From Tubiluchus corallicola (taxonomy: Eukaryota; Priapulida; Priapulimorpha; Priapulimorphida; Tubiluchidae): a stretch of 64,000 bases of DNA. The DNA lies in assembly GCA_030141605.1 (NCBI GenBank), contig JAQGDQ010000326.1:204369-268368 (forward strand), given 5' to 3'. The notes beneath the pieces were generated by a model, which saw nothing but the letters and a program-made list of their open reading frames with translations, ran no database searches and was not told the DNA's origin. Shown here piece by piece: positions 46,436-57,300 of the stretch (positions are counted from its first letter, which is position 1; each line of letters begins with the position of its first letter). The position numbers and the translations under genes are program-made.

Positions 46436-49400
46436 TCATAAAATGCCTTCTTTCCTGTCCTGCATCAAATGTGGTTCACCTATTACTTCAGAATCGGCTG
46501 CATCTATAACAAAAAATATTACGGAATAGTACAGTGACAGTGAATTAGTAATTACATTAGAACTTTTTCCACTTTAACAGCTGCTGCATAAGTCAGTTTG
46601 ACAGAAGATAGTCTGTAGGAAACAGAGTGAGAGAATGTATTTTAGGAACACAGTTAACCCACCCATCTGTTTTAACAACAGACAGGTACGGATGTTAACG
46701 GTAACGATACACATCGATAATCATCATGTAGTTGTTTGAATAATCTTCTTGATCTTTTTCCCTGCAATAGCGGCTGTCTTCACTCGATTTACTGCCATAC
46801 AAATGCCTATTTTTAGAGGCATTTTCCCAGTTACATCACTTATGTGCAGGCAGTAGACTCAGATAAATATATTATGTAGTAATACGTCTATATGTGATAT
46901 ATTTATATGTTACAGCTCACATATTAATATTACTTAATGACTAAACAAAGAAAAGAACTTTGTTATAAATTACACGTATCTATAAATTAAATGGGGAAAT
47001 AGCCTGCAAAAATAGGCTGCTGCAATACACTGAGACTCACCGCACTGAGAACCACACGTTCAGTATAGTTTTTGTCGTTTGCAATAATTTATTGTATCAT
47101 ATAGTAAGATGAAAAACAGATTATTGTTATCAAATCGCCAAATGTGTATCCTCCAAGATCCCTACATACAGGTAAGTATCTATTATGTTCAATCAATGTA
47201 TGTACAGTATAAGATGAGATTTATTCTACCTTGAAGTAATCATACATCACTATAATATCTCACATTTTGTTATAATCATCATAATATCCAACATAAGGTT
47301 CAAAACACTTAAAAATATTAGCACTTGGTACGATGAAAAACATTAAAATGGTAGCAGCAGTTTATTAGCTGGATTTTATGACACAAAATTTACATCAAAA
47401 TTTTACCTCAGCATTTCATATTCAAACTCGCCATTGGAAAACAATATGCATACACTGCATTAAACATCTGATATCTAAAGTGATTTACAAGGAAACTGTG
47501 TAACTTATCAACTTATCAATACACCTTAATTCAAAGTCTTTTTAATGTTAAACCGTTTGCCTTAATAAATATTTTTTTGAACATAAAAACTGTTACGAAG
47601 ACAAGAAAAGCAAAATCAAATTCATGCTCTAATATCTCCTGCTGTTACAAATCTTGTAGCAAAGTGAGTACTTACTACAAAGAACGTCTTCAAAAGATAA
47701 TGTGTCCTCAGCTCCGGTTAATGTATCTAACATAACATTAGAACTCGCTATGCCAGGCAATCGAGCAACCTGAAAAAGATTTAAAAATAATAATAGTGAA
47801 GAAAATAGAACTATGAAATCTAAGAAAGTCACAACTTATAATCAGACTAACTGACTAGGAGAATTATAATCAAGTGAGTGCCAAATAAATTACATTCTGC
47901 CATTTTAACAAAAGGTGGCAGCACCTGAATATTCTAAAATCCACTATGTTAAATTTTGGTATTAATAACAGAATACAAAACAACATCGGTTTATTACCAC
48001 AGATGGTTTAAATTCTAAAAGGTTTACAAGTTTAATATAATTATTGCATAGCTAAATAGCAAATGTGCAGACCAAAATTACACAGTTATAAATTGATCTT
48101 CTTATCACTGCTACGAGCACTTGTAACGAGCATTCTATACATATACATATCCAATTAATATACATTCACATCTTGGTTTGCCAGACAAAAGTGGGGAGAC
48201 ATCGGTCCAAATTTTCCACTTGTCAGTATTTACCGATACTAAGTTAATACAGTAGACGCTGTGAATTAGAGTCACGGTAATGTAGAATCGATCGCTTAAT
48301 TGTCTCAAAAACATCTAGTACGGACCACTCTTATGCAAAAGTATATAAAAACTATCGGCAATTGACTCTAATAACTCCGCATAATTGACTATATTTTTTC
48401 TGCACATGCTTAAATAAAATCTTTTGTGTGACCAGTGAGCTTTAACTATTTCTATGTTTTCTTATTTTGCATTTGTGCACTATAATATACATTGAAACGA
48501 TCACGTTAAGTGTAGTCATTACATGCTGTTTGGTTACACTGATGTAATGATGTAAACAAAGTGACAACCCGTCAACTAGCAGTCAGCTTGCGAAACAAAG
48601 AACTGTGTCCGTAGTATGCGGGACTTTTTAACGGTCCAGATTTCGCCCGATTCTTCCGGTATCCGTTAAAGCGAGGTCCAGCAAACCTAGATATGAGTAT
48701 ATATCCTAGAATATTTACAATGCTGGGTGTATATACCCAGGTTACATATGAAAATCCACTGCAAAAGCAGAAACAAATACCCTCAAATTTAACCAGTTTT
48801 AAGATCTAGAGCTAGTTATACAGATAAGGCAGCACTAAAGCAGCCAATGGACAATCATCTTTTAAATCTGTTAGTGAAATGCTACTATACATGACAAGAA
48901 ATGGGCACATCGTCAATAACACAATACAAAACATAATTTTGCAATAAAACTATTCCATCATTGGAACAATAAATTTATTCAATTTATTAGAATAAATGCA
49001 GCTGACACTGCAAACCATTTTACCCTGCTTGCTGCTTTCCGCTCCATTTGTAACCGTAAAGGTGCATGAATCCCTTGAATGTTCCGTAACATATTCATAT
49101 CCATTTCTGATTGATGAGCAGCATACTAAATATGAGAGGAGTAATAAGCACAAATGATATCCAAATACTAACTATGTATAAGCTTTTGAATACTATTGTG
49201 TTTGGAAAGTGCTCAGTCGCTTACAAATGTTAGACAAAGATCAACTGCTTAGAACATGTTTGACTGCGCTGACTTGACAACAAATTTCAACACCTCGTGG
49301 TATCAATTTTTTGTTCTACTGTTTTGTTTTGCTCCATTGCACTGATGCAGGGGATTTATTACTCTGATAAAAATTGTGAAATAAGTAAGAAAGGAACATC

Positions 49401-50813
49401 TTTGACCATCATACTAAATAGCCATTGTCCATGTCAGCTTTACTCTGATAGCTACAAATACAGATATTGGTCACTACAGTCTATAATAATTAAATTAAGA
49501 CTGTGCACTTTCCAAATTAAAGTTAAGATTGTTAAAAGTAAGTTGTAGCAAGTGCATTACATTTAAGTCTAGGAAATTCGATAAAAATGTTCGAGACTTA
49601 AATGTAACGAACCTAATGAGACTTAAATGTACTTGCTTTTAACAAATGTAACTTTAATTCAGTGCTGTAAAAATCAATGTATAAGATGTATAAAAAATTC
49701 TGTTTTATCGTCATATTCTAGCAAGACGCCAAATCATGATACTGTGTATGAGTGTACATGTTAATTACAAAGGTGTAGCAAGAGGGCAGGGGCGATAGTC
49801 ACAGGGCACAAGTGTGAGAAGGCAAAAACTCTTCTATAGTTTAATGACTGTTAATTATTTATTAGTAATCAGACATTAGCAAATAACAAAAGTCTTCAAA
49901 CTACAGTAAAACTGCAAAGTCAGAGGTCATCGTAGTTGACTACAGATTGATAATTTTGGGAGAAACAGTGCCATTATTCTCTAAATGCCAATAGTATTTT
50001 TATGAAAACCTGTAGATTTTCATGTTTTAATGTTGGAATGCATAACAATGGTCATGTTACGAACAACTTTCTAGGCCAATGTTTAACAAAGAGTTAACTC
50101 ATGGCGATTCTTAGAAAAAAATTGTTTATCCCATCATGTCGATACAGAAAAGGGGGCTCAGAGACGTAAAAATGTGCACAATTTGTGGCTTTACCCATGA
50201 AACAAATGATCAAAACATTAAAAGAGCCCGAAGTGTTTTTGTCCCTGGGCATCACAAACACTTGCTACGCCACTGGTTAATTATGCTATTATAAAGGTCG
50301 AAAAACACCTACCTTTTTTTCGGACAGTTGCAAGGGATGTGAATTTGGAGTGCTCAGTTTGTTGTGTATTAAGCTGCAACAAAAAAATGTTTAACTATTA
50401 AAATGAAATTAACCTAAACGTATCAGGAGAATAATGAGAGACTTTTTGATTGCAAAATAACTTTCTTTATTCTGGGAACAAACTGCTGGAAAAAAGGTTC
50501 ACACTAAACAAGATAAGTTTTGCGTGGTTCTTATGAAAATAAACTCTTTGGCGCAGTCCGTTGTAGTTAGCAAGCCAAATAATTACACAATCAAAAATAC
50601 TATTCTTAACTATATTAAAGTAATAATAATAGAGCTTTTGCAAATATTTCACTGCGCTTGCAAGAATAACTTATCCACCACAGCAATTATGTAAAGTTGT
50701 ATAAATCTCATAAATACTTGTACCAGAACTCACCCGTGGGTCATCTTATCCACTGTTGCTTCACTTACAGATCCTGTGAATTTCTGTTCAGGTTTAGGAC
50801 GTACAGACTGCAT
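46436..50813 (-). CDS. POMP: proteasome maturation protein (POMP/UMP1)
   Basis: Complete gene on the minus strand. Coding exons in transcript order are 50813-50734, 50373-50313, 49125-49024, 47769-47676 and 46503-46436 (stop TGA), totalling 405 bases and 134 residues; human POMP has 141. POMP is the chaperone that guides 20S proteasome half-assembly and is degraded as the first substrate. Recognisable blocks: NSHPLQLSEKK, LRNIQGIHAPLRLQMERKA (the most conserved stretch), RLPGIASSNVMLD, TLSFEDVL and SEVIGEPHLM near the end. All junctions are GT-AG with phases 2, 0, 0 and 1, and block spacing matches the human protein. The N-terminus MQSVRPKPEQ is variable, as is normal. If the ATG at 50813 is wrong, a CAG acceptor inside ATGCAG is the alternative, but no upstream ATG exon was found. 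The C-terminal MQDRKEGIL differs from the usual MVEYKLGLL. Confidence 0.93.
48810..48910 (-). repeat. dispersed repeat in POMP intron, copy 1
   Basis: The segment with 'agataaggcagcactaaagc' and 'tgaaatgctactatacatga' (plus strand) matches the segment at 51938-52030 with substitutions and small gaps. Family unknown; orientation relative to any consensus is arbitrary. Confidence 0.55.
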
Positions 50814-51204
50814 ATTAGATATCTAGACAAAATAACCATGAAAGAAGAAGTTAATAGTCCTATTTCTATTTATCAACAAAATATACTGTACATTTGTAGG
50901 CATTTTTTATATTTATTATTCGCATAATCTCTAGTGCTTGCAAAATAGTTCACAGGTCGTAAATAATAACAGACAAAATCATTCACAAAACAATTCTTTG
51001 GTAAATTTAGCATTATTGAAAGTCATTTTTAATTACTTTTAAGTGATCATGTATCAAGTAATTGAGCTCCTTATCCACTTTCAAACCCATTTTTTGCCCT
51101 GTAGCCACTGATGTTAGTTTTTTCTTTAAAATTTAACAAATATTGGTGAAATTCTTCATGTAAAAGTATAAAAAAATTGTTCAACATTTTTAAAAGTTCA
51201 ACTC

Positions 51205-51303
51205 TTTGAAAGGCTGGAAATGTGAACAGTTATGACACAGCCTGGATTTGAACCAGGGACCTTCGGCATATAAGGCCGGCTACATAACAACTAGGTACGG
51301 TAT
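51205..51303 (-). repeat. tRNA-derived SINE
   Basis: The minus strand starts near 51300 with TACCTAGTTGTTATG (A-box region), then CCGGCCTTATATGCCGA (a 4-bp anticodon stem around loop CTTATAT, anticodon position TAT), then CCTGGTTCAAATCCAGG, a perfect T-arm and B-box. The sequence continues into CTGTTCACATTTCCAGCC, similar to the SINE at 8.8 kb. The acceptor stem does not pair, so it is a SINE and not an active tRNA-Ile gene. Confidence 0.65.
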
Positions 51304-51937
51304 TTTTTGCGGTGATTATAGCATACAGGAATGCAGCATATGACTACCCCTACATAGATATATCTTCTCCTTTATGTTGATTAAAGCATCAACGTGAACA
51401 CTTTGCCGATGGACTTTGATGTGGAGAACTTCATCCCTTATAGCTTGTCAATAATTTAAACATTTCCTATCTTAGGTCGCTCACACTAAAAGCGATTCAA
51501 CTAATTAAATGATTTTCCTTTTGATTAAATTTGAGCCTGCCGATGATACTCCAGATGATACTTAGTTCCTATAACTTCTAGATTGCAGTTACGACAAAAA
51601 TGGATTCAGGTAAATTCAGTTGCAGAGAAGCTTACAGAACTCACTGAATAGAACATAGAAGATAATTTCTCACTCAAACCACAAGTAGACCAATCACATG
51701 TATATTCATTTTTCAGTATCTCGGCAAAAAGTCAATAGCAAATGTGAAGTAACATTAAGCCGTTAGCTCATTAAACACTAAAACCAGAGCCATGCTTTCA
51801 GCTCTAAGGAACATGATCCATTAGCTTGTTTAATAGTGTTTAGACAAGTCTCAAAGGCGTTAACATTTAATAAGACGAACACACTTCTAAACAATATTCA
51901 CAGGATGTTAGCTATGGCTAGCTACATACACTATGGC

Positions 51938-52030
51938 TAGATAAGGCAGCACTGAAGCAGATATAATACACACTTGTCTTTTAACATTGAAATGCTGTTG
52001 TATTGTCATTGATAAAGATTGCACATGAGA
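51938..52030 (-). repeat. dispersed repeat in POMP leader intron, copy 2
   Basis: The segment 'agataaggcagcactgaagc' ... 'tgaaatgctgttgtattgtc' is the partner of 48810-48910, in the same orientation. Confidence 0.55.
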
Positions 52031-52689
52031 TTACAAGAAGATATAATTACATTTAGGTGTATTTACAATAAAAATGAGGTGAATGTTATAGATGGTACAA
52101 TTCAACAATTATTTGAATTTTGAAACCAAACTTGAAAAACTAGAAATGTGAAAATGTTGTAATATAGCTTATCCCTTACAAATGGCCATAAGATTCACCA
52201 TTTTCACATTTCCAATATTAGTAACAAAGATCGCTCATGGCTCAAGCTTGCCTAGAGTGATTCTAACAAATTACGAATTAGATGAATTTTAATCTCGATT
52301 AATTTTGTTCCTAAAATTACACACTGACAGACAGATGCAACTAGCATTCTGTACATGCTCGTACTGCTGTCGGCGTAGGATCGTATGCAGCTTAACAATC
52401 AGCTACTAGTTTATAATTACGTTCATTCAAATATACGATATATATATAATGCGAGCGTGACAGTGCATTAATTTTCAAGACAAAGTAAGTTACTTTTCAA
52501 CAGCTAAAAATACCAAAGAAAATGTTCAGTTAAGGTAATACTTTTACTCAAGTAACTGCCTTGCTTATTTAATAACTACCTTACTAATCACAGCTGTCAA
52601 AACTATAAAACAAAAACACGATCTCTTACAACTCAATTAAAAAATAATCTTCGCCACTATTGATTGATTAGCGATCGTACAGTAAAAGT

Positions 52690-53212
52690 TTATACTGCGC
52701 ATGCGCATATGTTTCTGCATGTGCCCGTGTGCTGCTGCGCAATTGACCATCATTTCCGTTAATTCCAGCTTACCGAGTTTAGTTTAGAAACTTTGTTGCG
52801 TCTTAATGTCCGGTGTAGATGTTAGAATATGTGGGTTGTTCAACGTGCAGAATACATGTATAGTGTAAATCGGTTATAGTCTTCAATTTTATAAGTACAC
52901 GGTTTATAATTAAATGGGTTAAGCTGGAGCCAGTATAATAATATCATAGTGCATTGGATTGTTCGTGAGTTTATTGGGGACAGAAATATTCAAGCTTTCA
53001 ATCCGTGTCTCAAAACCCACTGGACGGTGGTAGAAAAAGGCGAACTGGGTAAGTAAACCAGTAATAATTAATCATTAGTAATTTGAATAGACGACTGAAA
53101 GTGAAGTGTGCAATGTGTTTTCTGCTATGATATAAAAGTAAAAAGCTTGTTATATGTTGCTATATTACAATGCTGCATAAGCCTTTTCACAGTTTCGTTG
53201 TGCGCACGCGCA
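52690..53212. promoter_or_regulatory. candidate bidirectional promoter of POMP and the receptor gene
   Basis: A CpG-richer stretch flanked by two consensus NRF1 sites: TGCGCATGCGCA at 52696-52707 (a perfect palindrome) and TGCGCACGCGCA at 53201-53212. Between them lie a minus-strand donor CTCG|GTAAGC (exon end 52774), a fitting POMP leader exon, and a plus-strand donor CTGG|GTAAGT (exon end 53048), a fitting receptor leader exon. The two 5' ends therefore fall within about 270 bp or overlap. NRF1 commonly drives housekeeping and proteasome-related genes from bidirectional promoters. A second plus-strand donor, ATGAACCAG|GTAAGG (53430), may end an alternative leader exon. Start sites are not visible. 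Confidence 0.5.
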
Positions 53213-54235
53213 GTTGCTGTACGTCGAAGGTCAAGTGTACCGCAGCAATGCGTCTTAACTACAGCCCGTCACGTGACATATGGGTAAAGCAAAACCGTCT
53301 GGTGCACCAATTCAGTAACTTCACTTCAGTTGTTTTGTGTGAACTTCATTTAATTATGCATTACCATTAGTCTGTGCATAGAGTGATTTAATAGCAGGAT
53401 CTTGCTTGGGAATAAGAAAAAATGAACCAGGTAAGGTTCTAGCTAGCTGTAAAACTGTTAGTGTTACTGTTACGATAGCATGGGCTGCAAGGCATTGTCA
53501 AGTGTATGCAAATGTGTTGTCTGGTACATTTAACCTTTGACCTTTTGATGAGCATCATCAATCGCTGAAATTGTGAAAAGGCTTATTACTGCATGAGTGG
53601 TGTTTATGATGTTAGTACAGTAGTCGCCGCTTAGTGTAGACTGCAGAGGTTGAGAACAGCAGCATGACAGAATACACTTTTTGGCTTGCTTCTTTTTGAT
53701 GTGGGTATACGGAAGCCTCATAGAAATATTGGTATAGCCACTGTATATTGCCTTAATAAAACCTGCTGCATTTTAAAACCATTAGGCAGAATTATCCCCA
53801 TAGAAGCTACTGCACACTGTTAAGAAAATTGAGTTAATGAAACCTGTGCAACATTTAATATGACCTCATTTTCAGTAGCAGTCTTACCAAACAATAGCAA
53901 TATAAAAAAATAATGTATTTTTGGTAGTTTAGCTGTCTTTTAAGATATTCTATTAAAATTTAAAGTCCTGTTTCCACAAATTCTGCCACAACAAAGCCTA
54001 TGTGTTGGTTCAATATGGCATATGACATACGTATGTATTGGCAAATTCATTTTTTTGTATTGTATTTTGTTATAAATATTTAAAAATTTATCGTAAATAC
54101 TAAACAATTGCTCAAAATCACTAAAATAAAATAATTTTTAATGTACTTAAATATCTTATAAATGTTTGAATCATGTATTCGGTGCCAAGCTATTTTATTT
54201 TCATATACTAGTAATAATTTGTTGATGTGAACAGG

Positions 54236-54301
54236 TGCACTGTGGAGTGTTGTCTACTGAATGCATGTGAATAAAAGAAATGAATACTCTACAAAAGTAA
54301 C
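54236..54301 (+). promoter_or_regulatory. receptor 5' leader with upstream ORF
   Basis: The acceptor GTGAACAG| at 54235 begins the exon that carries the receptor start. A six-codon uORF (ATG AAT ACT CTA CAA AAG TAA) occupies 54280-54300 and stops one base before the receptor ATG at 54302. Such spacing allows reinitiation or uORF-limited translation. Function is inferred. Confidence 0.45.
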
Positions 54302-57300
54302 ATGAGATTCACTGAGTATCACTGGTTATTCACAATCATCAGTAGAAGAGCATGTTTACATACAAGCTTTGTATTAACTGCAGTTCTTGTTTCAACCCTG
54401 CTGTTGCCTGGAAAGTGTGAAGATGAGAATGCTGGTAAGATGAGATATACTACGTTTCTTTGAGTTGACTCACTTTTTACGATATATATATATCGTAAAA
54501 AGTGAGTCAACTCATAGAAATGTAGTTATATTATATTGTATCCTTATATTATAATATTACAAGTGCATCGGTGAACTTATATTATACCATGGGAGTGGTA
54601 TTATAGGATTGTGCTGAATTTTAACTAATCATGTATACAAATCTTCTTTGTCATAGTTTATACTTTGTCATAGTCTTTGCTTACTTTGCTTATAGTCTGA
54701 TAAGGCTGCCTGCACAGCAAACGTTTAAAGTCATAAAGTGTTTGCTATTTCTTTTTTTAAACCTACATTTGGTGTAGCCGGTTAGTGTGTACATCCGATT
54801 AGATATTGACTTTGAGTGTGACTGACATGTAGCATATCTGTATCGTTAGTTAAATTATAGACGAACAGTTTGAATAAATGCCACTAAAAATATTTGTGTT
54901 CTCTGAGTATACAATGTATTATGCAGCTTAATACAGAACAATTCAATAAACTTGATCAGCGCTGATGGCACAATAACGCCTGCACTGAATAGCTTAAATG
55001 CAAGTGTAGATAAATTTTTATTAAATTTATTCACCCCAGAGCAGGATTATCGTAACCTCTATTAAAGCACCCATGATACTAATATATCTTTGCATTACAA
55101 TTTCTATTATAGTGATTCAGTTGACGTTGCTATTATATCAATTATGAAGTTATGTTAGACTTCTTGAGGTGACAACAAAAAAAAATCATCAAAGTTTTTT
55201 TTACAAAAATAAAGCATTTTGTTTCTGGGCTGGTTTACAGCCTGGTCATATAATTCTTTTTTTTTGGTGCATTGTTCTTTATGTATTATTACTGACTGCA
55301 CTTTTCATTTCATTGTAATACATGAGTTACAGTTTTAATAATATTATGGCAAATTGCTAAACATTGTTCATTGAAAAGTGCAAGATACACATTTGAACTG
55401 TAGTTAGTTGGTTACTAATTAGAATGACTGCTGTTATGTGCAATGTGACGTGTGTACTAAGTCGTACCTAAGTTTAGTCATTACAAACGTGCATCTCTCT
55501 ATGTCACTGACAGGAAGAGGCTGTTTGCTTTGCAATTTAATACACCAACTATGTTAACTTCCTCTAAATATATATGATAAGAACTCATATGGACCTATTT
55601 GACTATTTTTGTAACAGTAAATAGGCGGGAAAAATTTTCTTGTGCATTAAGCGAACCACTGTGTAAATTCCGTTGCTGTTTTCTGCTCATTAATGTTAAT
55701 CTGATATCAGTCGTTCTCAATTTCTCATAGGAATCCATTTGTAAAACCTCAAAATTCAGTGTTCTCCGGCATTCTGCATTTAATAAGAATTTTGTAAAAA
55801 TCTCTAACAATTTTACTTTTTGCTCATAAAAAACATTCGTCTAACACGTATTTGCAAATTGTCGAAAGCAGCCTAGGCTTGTATAGCAAGCCTCTACATA
55901 TTCTTGCTTGATGTTTTACTTTATATAACTCTCAAAATGAAAAAAAACTTATGAAGCATAACCTTGATTTGTGTAAACTGTCCAGGAAATTAGTTTAATT
56001 CTGTTCCTTATTATTACAGTACCTTCATGAGCTTTTTTCTTGTTTACTCTATGTCAAAGTATTGGAGATACCATTACCAGGTCTGTGTGATACACTATGT
56101 ACGCCTACCAAAATAGAAACAAATTCTCCAGGACCCTTGATTTCCTTGAGATTTGCTGACCACTGCTGAACAGTTTTTGTACAGCTGGATAATCCTAACG
56201 CAGTTTAAACAGTTTTTCTTTTCAATTCCTTTATAGAGCTCTTAACCTTGCCTACATATTGGCCCATGTAAGCCAACAATTACCACGTGTATTATTCGCT
56301 ATTTTATTGCCAAAATCATACAGCATGCTTAATTTATTATTAATTATTCTGTTTCTCACGTCATTTTCTCTTCCCATAGTGTTTCTGAATTAAAATATAT
56401 TGCATGCCAGAAAAGTTAATGCCTGAATAAGACTGAAAATATTTGGCTAAAATTTGTTCTAGCTGACTAGTGGTGTCTGATTAGTGATTTCTACATTTAA
56501 TTAACTGTTAATGTTAACACGGAGAAAATGAGAAAATCTCCATGTATTACATAATATAGCAAATAAAATGTGCTATTTGTTTAAAAAACGATATCTCTTG
56601 TATTTTGCTTCCATTTTCACAGAAAATGTAGAAGCAATGGCATTTAAGGAAATTCCTAGAAATTCCTTTGCGTAGCTTATTATGCAAATAGTTGTAACTA
56701 TCAGAAAAAATCAGAAGTAATGAAGTTTCGAAACAGAGGTCATCTTGCAAAAAATAATGTTTTTATATATAGTAGCTAATAAACCACTGCAAATTGTGAG
56801 GTCTTTCGAATGTCATAGTATTATGTTACAGTTGTCCTTAGTAACATCTTTGTATTGGGAAACATGTCAATGAAATTGGTTATAGTAACTCAGAGCGATC
56901 CTAATTTCCATTTATTGTTATTACAAACTTCTTTGCAATTGTTTTATATCAAATTTTTACCCATAATGACGTATGCAATTAAAAGTTTGTGAGAAAATAA
57001 TGTCAGAAAACCTTAAGAAACTTGATTCTGTTAGAGTAAGTACCTTAACAGAGTGACTTTTTTGCTTGTCTACTAACACTGTCAGTTACCATAATTAATC
57101 TGTTACATAATATTACCAGCTTTGTATAAATATTGCAGAAATGTTTGATCTTCCACATACTCCTGCAATGAATAGTTTGTTAAATAATTATGTATATTAT
57201 TATAATATTAGTTATGTTAGTCAGTACTGTATGCACCACTACTCTAGTTGTCAAAATTCTTTTACTTTTTTTGGTGGCATGAAATTTTTATTGCTTTTTT

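Larger units (their letters stand above)
50814..52773. other. presumed POMP 5' leader intron
   Basis: No coding exon was seen. A good minus-strand acceptor, TTTTGTCTAG|ATATCTAAT, lies 9-10 bases before the POMP ATG, and a minus-strand donor CTCG|GTAAGC lies at 52774/52773. They would define this stretch as an intron in the 5' UTR. It contains a tRNA-derived SINE (51.2 kb) and the second copy of the 48.8-kb repeat. Confidence 0.45.

Noticed and set aside
51238..51303. Functional tRNA-Ile (UAU) gene
   Set aside because: The T-arm is perfect but the acceptor stem does not pair and the anticodon stem is short; the extra body sequence shared with the 8.8-kb element indicates a SINE.
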